A stretch of 64,000 nucleotides of DNA from Mucilaginibacter sp. KACC 22773 (GCF_028736215.1 NZ_CP117883.1:62001-126000); one strand, 5' to 3'; positions 47,572 through 56,643 are shown, numbered from the stretch's first letter. The notes: generated by a model not told the origin, from the sequence alone. Made by a program: numbers and translations.

Positions 47572-47714
47572 ACTCTTGCTAAGGTGATTTTCAAACATAA
47601 TAATTTATCTGTAACTAATTTTTACATTAGTAAGATTAAGCAACCTGCTGCAGGTTTAATACGTTTCAACAAATAGTATTGGTTGCTTTTACCTATGGAT
47701 ATAAATCTGCCCGC

Positions 47715-48599
47715 ATGAAATTGAAACAATTAATCCCCACACCATCGGCCTGGGCCCACATGCGTTTTGTTTTCTCTGTTTTTTTGTTGCCTGTTTACCT
47801 GTTTGCTTTTAGCCAGGCTACATTTGTGCAGCCGGGGCAGGCTGTACTTATATTTTTTATTTGGCATTTTTTGGCGTTCCCGGCCAGCAACGGGTATAAC
47901 AGTTATTTTGATAAAGACGAGGATAGCATCGGTCTGCTGGAAAAACCGCCCGAGGTTGATATCAGCCTGTACTATTTTTCTATCCTGCTGGAAGCGCTGG
48001 CCTTTGGCCTGGGTTTTTTAATTAGCTGGGAGTTTGCTGTGGCAGTGCTTGTTTATGGGGTTATGTCTAAATTGTATAGCCATCCGGCTACACGGTTAAA
48101 AAAGTACGCCATCATCAGTTTTTTAACGGTATTTATTTTCCAGGGCTTCTTTATTTATTATGTCACCTATTCGGCGTTAAGCGGGCTCAGCCTGTTCAGG
48201 CATTGGGATACTGGGTTTATTGTTGCCGGGGCAATTTGCTCGTGTCTTATTGGTGCTTCGTACCCGCTCACCCAGGTTTACCAGCACGATGAAGACAGCC
48301 GTCGTGGCGACAGAACGATTAGCTTATTATTGGGCTACAAGGGATCTTTCATTTTTTCGGGCGCTATGTTTGCGCTGGGGATAGCATGCTCTTTTTACTA
48401 TTGGCATTTGGAGGGCAAAATGGTCAACTTCTATTTTTTCCTGGTATGCGCGCTGCCCATATTTTTATTTTTTAATTACTGGTTTTACAAAGTAGGCAAA
48501 TCGACAGCTAACGCCGATTTTAAAAATGCCATGCGCATGAACTTTTTAAGTTCGGGCTGTATGCTGGTTTACTTTGGCACCCTGGCACTGATGAGTTAA
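47715..48599 (+). CDS. UbiA-family prenyltransferase
   Basis: 294 residues from the ATG at 47715; the frame is open from a TTG at 47679. About 8-9 membrane helices with the two aspartate-rich motifs of the family: NGYNSYFDKDEDSIGLL (N-D-x-x-D type) and YQHDEDSRRGDRTISLLLG. UbiA enzymes transfer a prenyl chain from its diphosphate to an aromatic acceptor. It is divergent from YceI and the PKS operon; together they match the composition of alkylresorcinol/alkylquinone clusters (PKS, hydroxylase, methyltransferase, prenyltransferase). It is 11 bases ahead of the next gene. Confidence 0.85.
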   Translation: MKLKQLIPTPSAWAHMRFVFSVFLLPVYLFAFSQATFVQPGQAVLIFFIWHFLAFPASNGYNSYFDKDEDSIGLLEKPPEVDISLYYFSILLEALAFGLGFLISWEFAVAVLVYGVMSKLYSHPATRLKKYAIISFLTVFIFQGFFIYYVTYSALSGLSLFRHWDTGFIVAGAICSCLIGASYPLTQVYQHDEDSRRGDRTISLLLGYKGSFIFSGAMFALGIACSFYYWHLEGKMVNFYFFLVCALPIFLFFNYWFYKVGKSTANADFKNAMRMNFLSSGCMLVYFGTLALMS

Positions 48600-48610
48600 A
48601 AGGTTGAAAT

Positions 48611-49093
48611 ATGGATGGCATGCGAATTTATAAATACAATCCGTACTTTATTTTGCCCATGATACTATCCGTGCTTTTACTGGGCCAACCAGTGTATTCG
48701 ATTTTTAATAAGCTTTTGATTTATAAAGATTATTCCAGCGCTATCATATTGGTGCTGGTTATCGATTATTTCCTGTTGTTTTTTACCCGGCACATTTATT
48801 ATGTGCTACGGGGCACCCCGGCTATTATAATTACCCGCGAATTTATTTTTATCGAGAAAAATGGTTATACGATTGCCTGGCGGGATATTGAAAGTATAGA
48901 TAAGGTACAGGGGCTAAGAATGTCGCTTAGAACAACCTGGCGCAATTGGCCCCAAATAAAAAATCCCATAGTCAGGATTTACTATGGGTATATGGCCAGC
49001 GGAATTTCGATACCAGGTATTTTAATTGCCGGCGATACCGAACAAATGAGTATTACGATAAGGGATTATTATTTTAAGTATAGGTATGATTAG
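48611..49093 (+). CDS. Small membrane protein, PH-like (STM3941-type), unknown function
   Basis: 160 residues with two hydrophobic helices (~12-32 and ~40-62: FILPMILSVLLLGQPVYSIF and SSAIILVLVIDYFLLFF), then a soluble beta-rich part (IIITREFIFIEKNGYTIAWR) like the bacterial PH-type domain of STM3941-like proteins. It starts 11 bases after the prenyltransferase, so it is probably in the same transcript. No specific role can be given. Confidence 0.6.
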   Translation: MDGMRIYKYNPYFILPMILSVLLLGQPVYSIFNKLLIYKDYSSAIILVLVIDYFLLFFTRHIYYVLRGTPAIIITREFIFIEKNGYTIAWRDIESIDKVQGLRMSLRTTWRNWPQIKNPIVRIYYGYMASGISIPGILIAGDTEQMSITIRDYYFKYRYD

Positions 49094-49277
49094 CGTGTTG
49101 TCGGCGAAGTTGGCCAATAATACTGGCGGTCTCAATTTTATTGGAGCCAAGCTATTCATAGTGCACAGCCTTAGTTGTGAGCCAGTATCCGTTCTTTAAC
49201 GTAAGCGGAGAGGGGGAACAATTATCTCGACTAACCTCAAAAATGGATGCAGTTAAGTGACCGCGAGGTTCTGAGAT

Positions 49278-49883
49278 TTATTCTTTTTTTTCCATATAAA
49301 TTTTATTATCCTCATCTTTTGAAAATCGATCATAGTAAAAGATTACATATATGACATCAATTATCAACGAAAATGATACTATCCAAAACAATGACCAATC
49401 AGAACCACCAAACCACCAACCACCAAACTTTATCAGGTAGCATATAACATAGCCAATGCTAAATATTGCATATGGGATTTGAAATTTTAAGTCGTTACAA
49501 TTCCGCCGTTTATACGAAACAAAGATCAAAGGAATCATTCCAATTAGCAAACATGCAAAGCCGAAGTGTTGAAGTTTTACCATAACAAATGCCAAAAAGA
49601 AAAATAGCGCCGAAAGGAAATCACATAGAACATAAATCCAATCCCTAGCCACCTTATCCTTGCTTAAATCTTCTAAATCACCGTACAAATGAAGGTAATC
49701 TACTGTATAAAAAAGAGTAATTAGAATTTTTATGACCATCGGTAATGTAAAATAAAGAGCTAAAGATTTTACTTGGTCGGCGCTTTGTGGAATTAATTCG
49801 TAAATCATAGACCCGACAAACCCGGGATATATCAATCCATAAATTAGCTTTTCCCAATGTGCTTGGCTTCTACAAATATTCAT
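49278..49883 (-). CDS. Unrecognised multi-pass membrane protein
   Basis: 201 residues with about six hydrophobic segments (LIYGLIYPGFVGSMIYELI, FTLPMVIKILITLFYTVDYL, LCDFLSALFFFLAFVMV, FACLLIGMIPLIFVSY, IPYAIFSIGYVICYLI and WIVSFSLIIDVIYVIFYY) and a charged C terminus (FSKDEDNKIYMEKKE). I do not recognise the family. The DNA is clearly more AT-rich than the flanking genes. It is head-to-head with the next gene across 78 bases. Confidence 0.55.
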   Translation of the reverse strand: MNICRSQAHWEKLIYGLIYPGFVGSMIYELIPQSADQVKSLALYFTLPMVIKILITLFYTVDYLHLYGDLEDLSKDKVARDWIYVLCDFLSALFFFLAFVMVKLQHFGFACLLIGMIPLIFVSYKRRNCNDLKFQIPYAIFSIGYVICYLIKFGGWWFGGSDWSLFWIVSFSLIIDVIYVIFYYDRFSKDEDNKIYMEKKE

Positions 49884-49961
49884 GTCTGTTATTTATATTC
49901 ATTTAGCCTTTAATGTAGCTATAAATAAATACTTATTTTTATCGGTATAAACTTAATAAAT

Positions 49962-51020
49962 ATGAGCGACAATAAACCAAAGATTGTAGTGCAGGATTTC
50001 CAAGCAGGATATTTAACCTTGCCTTTTGAAAAGGGGCAGTTTAAAGAATTTGTATCTTCACTACTAGGACAACCTCAAACGATTAACAAAATTATCCCCG
50101 GGCAATTTGAAATTCATTTAAAAGATTTACAAAACTTTAATGATTTGATAGATCAGAGAATTACGCAACAGAATAATGGGGCATTAATACAATTAAAAAC
50201 ACAAATATTCTTCTCAGATAGTTCTTCTGTCTTATTAAGTTCTTTAAATGAGTTACTTACATACAACGAAGTAAAACCTATAATTTCTGAAAAAGTAATT
50301 ATGACTTGGGGCTATTTAATACAATTTGCAGATAAAACCATTCCAGAAAAACAAGAAATAGAATTGACTATTTCAACTAAACGCGATCGAGGTATAGCTG
50401 ATCTAATAAAGGTGAATCTGATATTAACAGAATCGGTTTTAAAAGTGGATGAAATAGGCCATTTTGAAATAAACATCAGACATACCGCGCGGAGTTGGGG
50501 AAACGATATCGAAACCCTCTTAACCAACCAAATTAATTCTATACTATTGAAAGATGATAGTTTTAAGTTATTTATTGCAAACCACAGATTTTCAATTGTT
50601 ACATTAATCGCTGCCATAATATCATTTGCAAGCATTTATAGTTTAAATTTACGCAACGAGGCTTATTTAAAGCAGGCCCAAAAAATTGTTGCCCCTTTTA
50701 TTAAGAACAATAGCATCAGTGATAAAGTCAATTACCTAATAAATTTTAGCACTACAGACCATACAGATTTCGCTTCTGCTCAATTTCTCTTTTGCTGCTT
50801 TTTAATTATACTATTCTCCATCATCTTTGGTGTCACGATTCTTGAAATGATAGATTTCAAAAATTATTCATTTATTGTATTGACACGAGAATCAAAAAAG
50901 AACAGAGAAGATGTTTTATTAAAGCAAAGAAAACAAACATCAGCATTTATAATGTCATATCTCGGAAGTATAATAGCTAGTATAATCGCAGGTTTTATAT
51001 ATGCGTTTTTAACAAAATAG
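49962..51020 (+). CDS. Unrecognised protein with cytosolic N-terminal domain and three membrane helices
   Basis: 352 residues. Residues ~1-205 are soluble and mixed alpha/beta, with no motif I know. Three hydrophobic helices follow at ~208-227 (FSIVTLIAAIISFASIYSLN), ~272-296 (FLFCCFLIILFSIIFGVTIL) and ~329-350 (MSYLGSIIASIIAGFIYAFL). The ~45-residue loop between the first two could lie outside the membrane. Low GC, divergent from the membrane protein at 49278, flanked by ordinary genes. The pair looks like an acquired insertion; function unknown. Confidence 0.55.
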   Translation: MSDNKPKIVVQDFQAGYLTLPFEKGQFKEFVSSLLGQPQTINKIIPGQFEIHLKDLQNFNDLIDQRITQQNNGALIQLKTQIFFSDSSSVLLSSLNELLTYNEVKPIISEKVIMTWGYLIQFADKTIPEKQEIELTISTKRDRGIADLIKVNLILTESVLKVDEIGHFEINIRHTARSWGNDIETLLTNQINSILLKDDSFKLFIANHRFSIVTLIAAIISFASIYSLNLRNEAYLKQAQKIVAPFIKNNSISDKVNYLINFSTTDHTDFASAQFLFCCFLIILFSIIFGVTILEMIDFKNYSFIVLTRESKKNREDVLLKQRKQTSAFIMSYLGSIIASIIAGFIYAFLTK

Positions 51021-51131
51021 TAGTTTCTTGCTATATATTTCTCAACTCTCCTTTTCGTAAGCACCACGCTAGTGAAAAGTTTTTGAACTGCTGATGTGAA
51101 TTCAATAAATGTAGATAGAGGTCATCCTCTT

Positions 51132-52442
51132 CTAAAACTCCACATGCACCCTTAACGAAAATACATTCACCGGCCCCCGGTCTTTATTATACGCCGGGTT
51201 TACAATAAACTGGTAATCGGGCGAAAGCCAGAACTTTTTTTGATAGGCGTTAATCTTGTAATATAATTCGGCAATCAGTTCGTTGCTGTAATTTAATTTG
51301 CCATCGCCTATAATAAAACCGTAACCGCCTGCGGCCAGGTAATCGCGGTGCGGGCCTGATAGGCCGTTTGCCACAAATGCCAGCCCAAGTTCGTCGTCGC
51401 TGCGTTTCCAGGAGTTGCCTTTTAATACGCCGCCGAAGCTTAACGAGCGGTCTATCTCGGTAAAATACCAGGTTTCAGTGTGCCCGTCATTATAGCTCAG
51501 TTTGGCAAATACGCCAAAATCTTTGCTCAGGTATTGGTCGGCGCTAATGCCGAAGCCGTATTTGTGTTTGCCATAAACCAAATTGGTATCAACTACGGGG
51601 TTAACAGCGCTTATGGCAAGGGCATCGCGGTATTTGCCCATTTTGCCGTTATTACGGAACCCTAAAATGCGCAGGGTTCCTTTATTGCCGTTAATAGTAT
51701 AGCGCCTTTCATACTCCATTGTCTGGGTATTGGCCTTGCCAACTTTGGCATCCCAGATGGCTCCGTTGGCCGTAGTTGTCGACATGGTGAAGGCAAATCT
51801 CAGCGTCCAGTTGGGCATGCCTAACTCGGTATGGATACCCATGGCATAGCCCCGGGTGTTGGCGGGGTAATCCCAGGCACCGTTATCCATCAGCGACCAG
51901 TTCATGAACTGGGATCGTGGGTCGTGGCTAAATTCGTTACCGTCATAAAAATCGGCCATGCCAAATTTGCCTGCAGTTACCGAAAAATAGCGTTTGCTTT
52001 TTAAGCCGGCAAGCTGGTTATTATCGTCCTGCAGGGTATCTTTCTCTTTTCCCCATTCAAAGTTTTGGGTAAAGTATAGGCGTGCGATATAAATTTTAGG
52101 CTCCGAGCCGCCAACGCGAAAAGTTTCGCCATTGGGGAAACCTGCAACACCCAGTGTTTTACTTAAGCCCGATCCGCCGGATAGTTCGGGGTTAAAAAAA
52201 GCCGACGCGCCTTTCCAAAGCCTGGCCCCGCCAAATAACGTGGTGGTGATGGAAGTTTGCGTTTCTGATTTGGTAAGCAAACTATTATCGCCGGTATAAT
52301 TGGCCCCGAACGATGGTTTATACTGGGTAATAACCGTTTGCTGGAAATGGAAGTTAAACCGTTGCTGCTTAAGCGTATCCTGAGCGCTGGCAATAAGTGT
52401 GACGCCCAACAGGGGCGTTATAAAAAGTAAAGATTTTTTCAT
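51132..52442 (-). CDS. Carbohydrate porin (OprB-like)
   Basis: 436 residues with a signal peptide (MKKSLLFITPLLGVTLIASA). The mature protein is a beta-barrel type with OprB-family segments: FFNPELSGGSGLSKTLGVAG, AGKFGMADFYDGNEFSHDPR, NGAWDYPANTRGYAMG, and a C terminus ending in a Phe (VFSLRVHVEF). OprB porins let sugars diffuse across the outer membrane. No sugar gene is adjacent. The HD hydrolase gene lies 34 bases upstream on the same strand. Confidence 0.8.
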   Translation of the reverse strand: MKKSLLFITPLLGVTLIASAQDTLKQQRFNFHFQQTVITQYKPSFGANYTGDNSLLTKSETQTSITTTLFGGARLWKGASAFFNPELSGGSGLSKTLGVAGFPNGETFRVGGSEPKIYIARLYFTQNFEWGKEKDTLQDDNNQLAGLKSKRYFSVTAGKFGMADFYDGNEFSHDPRSQFMNWSLMDNGAWDYPANTRGYAMGIHTELGMPNWTLRFAFTMSTTTANGAIWDAKVGKANTQTMEYERRYTINGNKGTLRILGFRNNGKMGKYRDALAISAVNPVVDTNLVYGKHKYGFGISADQYLSKDFGVFAKLSYNDGHTETWYFTEIDRSLSFGGVLKGNSWKRSDDELGLAFVANGLSGPHRDYLAAGGYGFIIGDGKLNYSNELIAELYYKINAYQKKFWLSPDYQFIVNPAYNKDRGPVNVFSLRVHVEF

Positions 52443-52476
52443 GCGTAAAAGTTGATCCTGAAACGATTATCGGGGC

Positions 52477-53124
52477 TTATGGTTTGCACTCCAGGTAAAA
52501 TTGATGTAAGTAAGCTACCATAAACTGATGACGTTGTTCGGCCAGTTGGCGGCCGGTTGGGGTGTTCATCTTATCTTTCAGTAATAATAATTTTTCGTAA
52601 AAGTGATTGATTGAAGGGGCTGGCGAATTTTTATACTCGTCTTTACTCATGTTTAAATTAGGCTCAATTTCGGGATTGTAAATCTCACGTCCTTTAAAAC
52701 CGCCATAGTTAAAGGCCCGCGCTATGCCTATGGCGCCAATGGCATCAAGCCTGTCGGCATCCTGTACAATAGCCAGCTCGGGCGAGTGGAAGGTTGGTTT
52801 ATCAAAGCTTGATTTGAACGACATATGCCGTATAATTTGCTGCACATGTTCAATGACAGCTACATCAACATCCTGGCTCAGCAAGTAGTTGCCGGCAGTA
52901 CGCGGCCCTATTTCTTCATCGCCGTTATGAAATTTACTATCGGCAATATCATGAAGCAACGCGGCAAGTTCAACAATGAGAGGATCGGCTTTTTCGGTTT
53001 GGGCTATCAGTTTGGCGTTGGTCCAAACGCGGTGTATGTGCCACCAGTCATGGCCACCTTCGGCATTTTTTAATGTTTCACGTGCAAATTGTACGGTATT
53101 ATCAATGAGCTGTCCTGTTTCCAT
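52477..53124 (-). CDS. HD-domain phosphohydrolase
   Basis: 215 residues from the ATG at 53124 (the longer frame begins with six unlikely residues). HD-superfamily metal ligands are seen in GGHDWWHIHRVWTNAKLI (H...H), LAALLHDIADSKFH (the HD pair) and VQDADRLDAIGAIGIARA (distal Asp). It resembles the YedJ/PF01966 group of metal-dependent phosphohydrolases of unknown substrate. Genes of this type are scattered in Bacteroidota genomes. Confidence 0.85.
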   Translation of the reverse strand: METGQLIDNTVQFARETLKNAEGGHDWWHIHRVWTNAKLIAQTEKADPLIVELAALLHDIADSKFHNGDEEIGPRTAGNYLLSQDVDVAVIEHVQQIIRHMSFKSSFDKPTFHSPELAIVQDADRLDAIGAIGIARAFNYGGFKGREIYNPEIEPNLNMSKDEYKNSPAPSINHFYEKLLLLKDKMNTPTGRQLAEQRHQFMVAYLHQFYLECKP

Positions 53125-53175
53125 CCGGCTGCAAATATACATTACCCGGCGAAAAAGGAGGCTAATTAATGCATA

Positions 53176-53415
53176 TTACGCGGCGGCCGTTTTTTCGGTA
53201 GCTATTAGCTCATGTACATCAACCTCCAATATGGTGGCTATCTGGAAAAGTCTTTCAACCGTTATTTTGGTATAACCAAGTTCGATTTTACTATATGCAT
53301 TTTGCGATATTTTTAGCTTCGCAGCCAGGTATTCCTGGGTATAATTTAACTGTTCCCTTGTTCGCCTGATATTTGCCGCAATCGCTTTAACTTTATTATT
53401 CAGCGTCTCTTTCAT
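53176..53415 (-). CDS. XRE-family (Cro/CI-type) transcriptional regulator
   Basis: 79 residues, essentially one helix-turn-helix domain (IRRTREQLNYTQEYLAAKLK, then ISQNAYSKIELGYTKITVER), with a short C-terminal tail. Similar small XRE proteins control toxin-antitoxin pairs, islands or single genes. No partner gene is next to it. A 9-bp inverted repeat lies one base upstream of the start codon (53417-53452) and may be its own operator. Confidence 0.87.
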   Translation of the reverse strand: MKETLNNKVKAIAANIRRTREQLNYTQEYLAAKLKISQNAYSKIELGYTKITVERLFQIATILEVDVHELIATEKTAAA

Positions 53416-53416
53416 C

Positions 53417-53452
53417 TCTATTAATCTATTATTATCTAACGATATTAATAGA
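53417..53452. promoter_or_regulatory. Operator-like inverted repeat upstream of the XRE gene
   Basis: TCTATTAAT (53417-53425) and ATTAATAGA (53444-53452) are exact inverted repeats with 18 bases between centres of the arms' inner ends. They begin 1 base upstream of the XRE start codon (minus strand). The location fits autoregulation by the encoded protein. The rest of the 436-bp gap 53416-53851 is AT-rich and holds no gene that I can support. Confidence 0.45.
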
Positions 53453-53851
53453 TCTTTGGATTTTTTGTTTTAAAAAATTTATCTAACGCACTCAAATAGA
53501 GGGCGAAATGAGGTTTTTGACACTATGAAAAAAGCTGTAAATCCAACCCATATAAACCGATAGTTTAATTCGCTTTTTAGTTTTTGTTAAAAATATTATT
53601 GCTTTATATACCTGCTTTAATCGTTTGCTTGAAAACTTTTCGCTTAAAAACCATGATTATAACGGTATAATGTGGGTGGATGAACTGCCGGGAACATAAG
53701 CGTTCTTTAACTTATAGTTTAGCTATAAATGTGTTACAAGCCCGCTTTTTTTAGAAGTATTTTTTCACAGGCCATCTATCACCCGAAATAATTTCCTTGG
53801 ATATAAAAGTCCGGTATAAGCTGTCAATCCGGTGAAATGCCGGCTCAATTG

Positions 53852-54952
53852 CTAAAACTCGTATTTAGACTCTGAAGAGATCACCCGCTTTCGCCGCTCT
53901 ACATCGGTTTCCAGGCTATGATCGTACGTGTTATCAGTAACGGTAATATTCAAATCCTTGTCCCTGTCGGCCATATACATATTAGCCTCGGCTATTTTGG
54001 CTACGGCCACATCATATGGTCCCTTGGGCGACATTAGTTTAACAAATACCGGTAAACATTCAAATAAGATGAACAGGTAGCCAATAAATGAGATGGCCAT
54101 ATAGGTGTCCAGATCGCGCGTGCCATTTTCATTGTATGATAGCTGGCCCAACGCCCAGTTCCGGTCAGAAAAACCGGCCACATTGGCCAGGCTATCCAGC
54201 TGATGATCGGTAAACAGCCGGGTGCTGTTTAGCCCCTCATAATCTTTGCGGTGGCCCAGGTATTCGTCAAGCTGACCCAGGTTGTCAGTTACAGTTTTCA
54301 GGCGGGCTTCTTTTTCTTCCAGTACGGCTTGCTTTTGCTTGGCGTAGGTGCCGTAGCCGGTTATGCCCGATGTTTGGTTGGTTTTATCGCCAAAAACCTC
54401 CTGGTTAAGCAGGAAACGGCTCCGGTTAATATCTTTTTCGAGTGAATCTTTTTCCTTTTTCAGATCGCTGGTTTTCCCCATCTCCATGGCATACTTTTGA
54501 TTGTACGTTTTTTCGAGGGTGTCAATTTTGCGGTGCTGGCCTTTTAGGTAGGAGAGTTTTAATTTCTGGCGGATCTCTTTATCAAATATCTTCAGTTCCA
54601 GCGGGCGGGATATTACTATACCAATCATTATCGCCAATAATATCCGGGGTGATGCCTGCAGTATCTGCTGGTTGGTTGTTCCTTCTTTATTAATGCTGGA
54701 TACGATATAACGGTCCATATTAAAAATGGCCGTTCCCCATAGCAAACCAAACAGTATTGCAAAGCCAACGGCAAAAGCATCGCCGTTAAAAACAAAGTAC
54801 ATAGCATATCCACCTGATAGCGAGGCAAACAGCGCCGTGAAAAATATGGTAGCCCCGATGCCCACATACTTATTATGCTCGATGGGGTATTTTTTTAGTG
54901 TATCTATATGCGCTCCTGAACAAAACCAGAAAAAGCGGGTAATTTTTTTCAT
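53852..54952 (-). CDS. DUF4407 membrane protein
   Basis: 366 residues of the DUF4407 family: FFWFCSGAHIDTLKKYPIEH at the N terminus, membrane helices at ~29-55, ~60-82, ~105-122 and ~285-305 (YVGIGATIFFTALFASLSGG, VGFAILFGLLWGTAIFNMDR, LLAIMIGIVISRPLELKIF, MAISFIGYLFILFECLPVFV), and a long coiled-coil-like charged stretch between the third and fourth helix (~125-250). The family is common in Bacteroidota and other bacteria; its function is not known. Confidence 0.85.
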   Translation of the reverse strand: MKKITRFFWFCSGAHIDTLKKYPIEHNKYVGIGATIFFTALFASLSGGYAMYFVFNGDAFAVGFAILFGLLWGTAIFNMDRYIVSSINKEGTTNQQILQASPRILLAIMIGIVISRPLELKIFDKEIRQKLKLSYLKGQHRKIDTLEKTYNQKYAMEMGKTSDLKKEKDSLEKDINRSRFLLNQEVFGDKTNQTSGITGYGTYAKQKQAVLEEKEARLKTVTDNLGQLDEYLGHRKDYEGLNSTRLFTDHQLDSLANVAGFSDRNWALGQLSYNENGTRDLDTYMAISFIGYLFILFECLPVFVKLMSPKGPYDVAVAKIAEANMYMADRDKDLNITVTDNTYDHSLETDVERRKRVISSESKYEF

Positions 54953-55161
54953 GTATGTAGTTTTTTAAAATAGATGCCGGTTAATATTTATGTCAAATTA
55001 TCAATCAGGCTATCCGCTATTTGCCGGGCAAAGATGGTTAAAAAAGCATATTGTGCAGCAAATCATATAATAAACGCTCTTAGGCATTGATTGTTACAAA
55101 AATTGCGTGTAATTATTTGCATTGGAAAAAAAGCTACCTTTGGATTATAATTTTATTGATC

Positions 55162-55476
55162 ATGAACGAGATAACCGTACAGGAATTAAAAGAAAAAAAA
55201 GAAAAAGGCGAAGATTTTCAACTGATTGACGTTAGGGAAGATTTTGAATATGAAACATCAAACCTTGGTGGATTATCTATCCCCCTTGGCGGCATTTTAA
55301 TTGAGAGCGAAAAAGTATCTAAAGATAAACCGGTAGTGGTAATGTGCCGCAGCGGCAAACGCAGCGCGGCAGCTATTATGCAACTGGAACAAAGGGGTTT
55401 TACCAACCTGTATAACCTGCGGGGCGGAATTTTAGCATGGGCGGCCGAGATTGATCCTGACTTAAGCGTTTATTAA
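55162..55476 (+). CDS. Rhodanese-domain protein
   Basis: 104 residues from the ATG at 55162; the frame is open further upstream without a credible start. A single rhodanese domain with DVREDFEYETSNLGG and the active-site loop VVMCRSGKRSAAA (Cys in MCRSGKRS), which would carry sulfur as a persulfide, for sulfur transfer or detoxification. It is 2 bases ahead of the next gene and starts a three-gene plus-strand operon. Confidence 0.9.
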   Translation: MNEITVQELKEKKEKGEDFQLIDVREDFEYETSNLGGLSIPLGGILIESEKVSKDKPVVVMCRSGKRSAAAIMQLEQRGFTNLYNLRGGILAWAAEIDPDLSVY

Positions 55477-55478
55477 TC

Positions 55479-55667
55479 ATGGCTTTTAAATTAATACTTA
55501 ACGTGCTATATACCATTGGTTTGGTATTGTGCGCGTTTGTGGCTTACCAGTATTTTATGGCCAAAAGCTACCCGGTTATGGCTGCTGCGATAGCTGTGGG
55601 GCTGGTGGTAGCTTTCCTGAAAATAAGACTGTTAAAAGACGTAAGGAACTCGCAAAAAAAGGTGTAA
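55479..55667 (+). CDS. Small two-helix membrane protein (DUF6358-like)
   Basis: 62 residues, two hydrophobic helices (LILNVLYTIGLVLCAFVAYQ and MAAAIAVGLVVAFLKIRLLK) and a basic C terminus (KDVRNSQKKV). It lies 2 bases after the rhodanese gene and 9 bases before the SPFH gene, so co-translation or at least co-transcription is likely. The pattern resembles a small Sphingobacteriaceae family (DUF6358, recalled). Function unknown. Confidence 0.65.
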   Translation: MAFKLILNVLYTIGLVLCAFVAYQYFMAKSYPVMAAAIAVGLVVAFLKIRLLKDVRNSQKKV

Positions 55668-55676
55668 CTTCATTGC

Positions 55677-56582
55677 ATGTTTATAGCAATATTAGGAGTT
55701 ATCGTGCTCGTGGTGGGCATCGTACTCAAACGCTCGCCCGAACCGGCCAGCCATTTTAGTAGTACCATAAGTATAGTTGGCGGGGCAATGGTGGTAATTG
55801 GCCTCCTGTTATCCAGCTTCAAGGTTATTGAGCCGGGAAAAGTTGGTGTACAAGTACTTTTTGGCAAAGTGCAGGACCATATATTAGAAAGCGGCCTGCA
55901 TATAGTAAACCCCGTTGTCGAGATCACGACCTTTGATGTGCGGCTGCAAACATACACGATGAGCGCCGTTCATGACGAAGGCTCAAAGGAAGGTGACGAT
56001 GCAATCCGTGTACTGTCGTCAGATGGTCTTGAGGTGGCTATTGATCTTTCTGTCCAGTACAAAGTAAATGCCGATAAAGCGCCCTTTATTATGCAAAATA
56101 TAGGCGAAGACTACCTGGAAAAAGTAGTGCGTCCGGTCTCCAGGACTGCCATCCGTGATAACGCCGTGAATTATGCGGCGGTTGACCTTTATTCAACCAA
56201 ACGGCAGGAATTCCAGGATAGGATAAACAGGTTTATTACGGCCAACTTTGCCAAACGGGGCCTGGAACTGCAACAGATCCTTGTGCGTAATATCACCTTG
56301 CCGGCTTCGGTAAGGGCCAGTATAGAGTCAAAAATAAACGCAGAGCAGGACGCCCAAAAAATGCAATTTGTATTGCAAAAAGAAAAGCAGGAAGCCGAAC
56401 GTAAACGTGTAGAGGCCCAGGGGATTGCCGACTATCAAAAAATCCTTTCAACCGGTTTGTCGGATAAGCAACTACAATATGAGGCCATCAAAGCCCAGAT
56501 TGCTATAGCCACTTCGCCAAATGCCAAAGTGATCATCATGGGTGGCGGCAAGGGAAACCCGATAATGCTGAGCGATAAATAA
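55677..56582 (+). CDS. SPFH / Band 7 (prohibitin-like) membrane protein
   Basis: 301 residues. Two hydrophobic helices at the N terminus (FIAILGVIVLVVGIVLK and ISIVGGAMVVIGLLL), then an SPFH domain (PGKVGVQVLFGKVQDHILES, DAIRVLSSDGLEVAIDLSVQ, RGLELQQILVRNITLPASVR) and a helical C-terminal stretch (VLQKEKQEAERKRVEAQGI). It is nearest to prohibitin-like members that form oligomeric rings in the membrane and help protease control or lipid organisation. Last gene of the rhodanese operon; two terminator-like hairpins follow. Confidence 0.88.
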   Translation: MFIAILGVIVLVVGIVLKRSPEPASHFSSTISIVGGAMVVIGLLLSSFKVIEPGKVGVQVLFGKVQDHILESGLHIVNPVVEITTFDVRLQTYTMSAVHDEGSKEGDDAIRVLSSDGLEVAIDLSVQYKVNADKAPFIMQNIGEDYLEKVVRPVSRTAIRDNAVNYAAVDLYSTKRQEFQDRINRFITANFAKRGLELQQILVRNITLPASVRASIESKINAEQDAQKMQFVLQKEKQEAERKRVEAQGIADYQKILSTGLSDKQLQYEAIKAQIAIATSPNAKVIIMGGGKGNPIMLSDK

Positions 56583-56643
56583 TACCACGGATTTAATACA
56601 CACGAATATTCGCGAATTGGATCGAATTTCACGAATGATAAGC

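Noticed and set aside
53416..53851. Possible small genes in the 436-bp gap before DUF4407
   Set aside because: No reading frame with a credible start, ribosome-binding context or family pattern; the DNA is simply AT-rich apart from the XRE palindrome.
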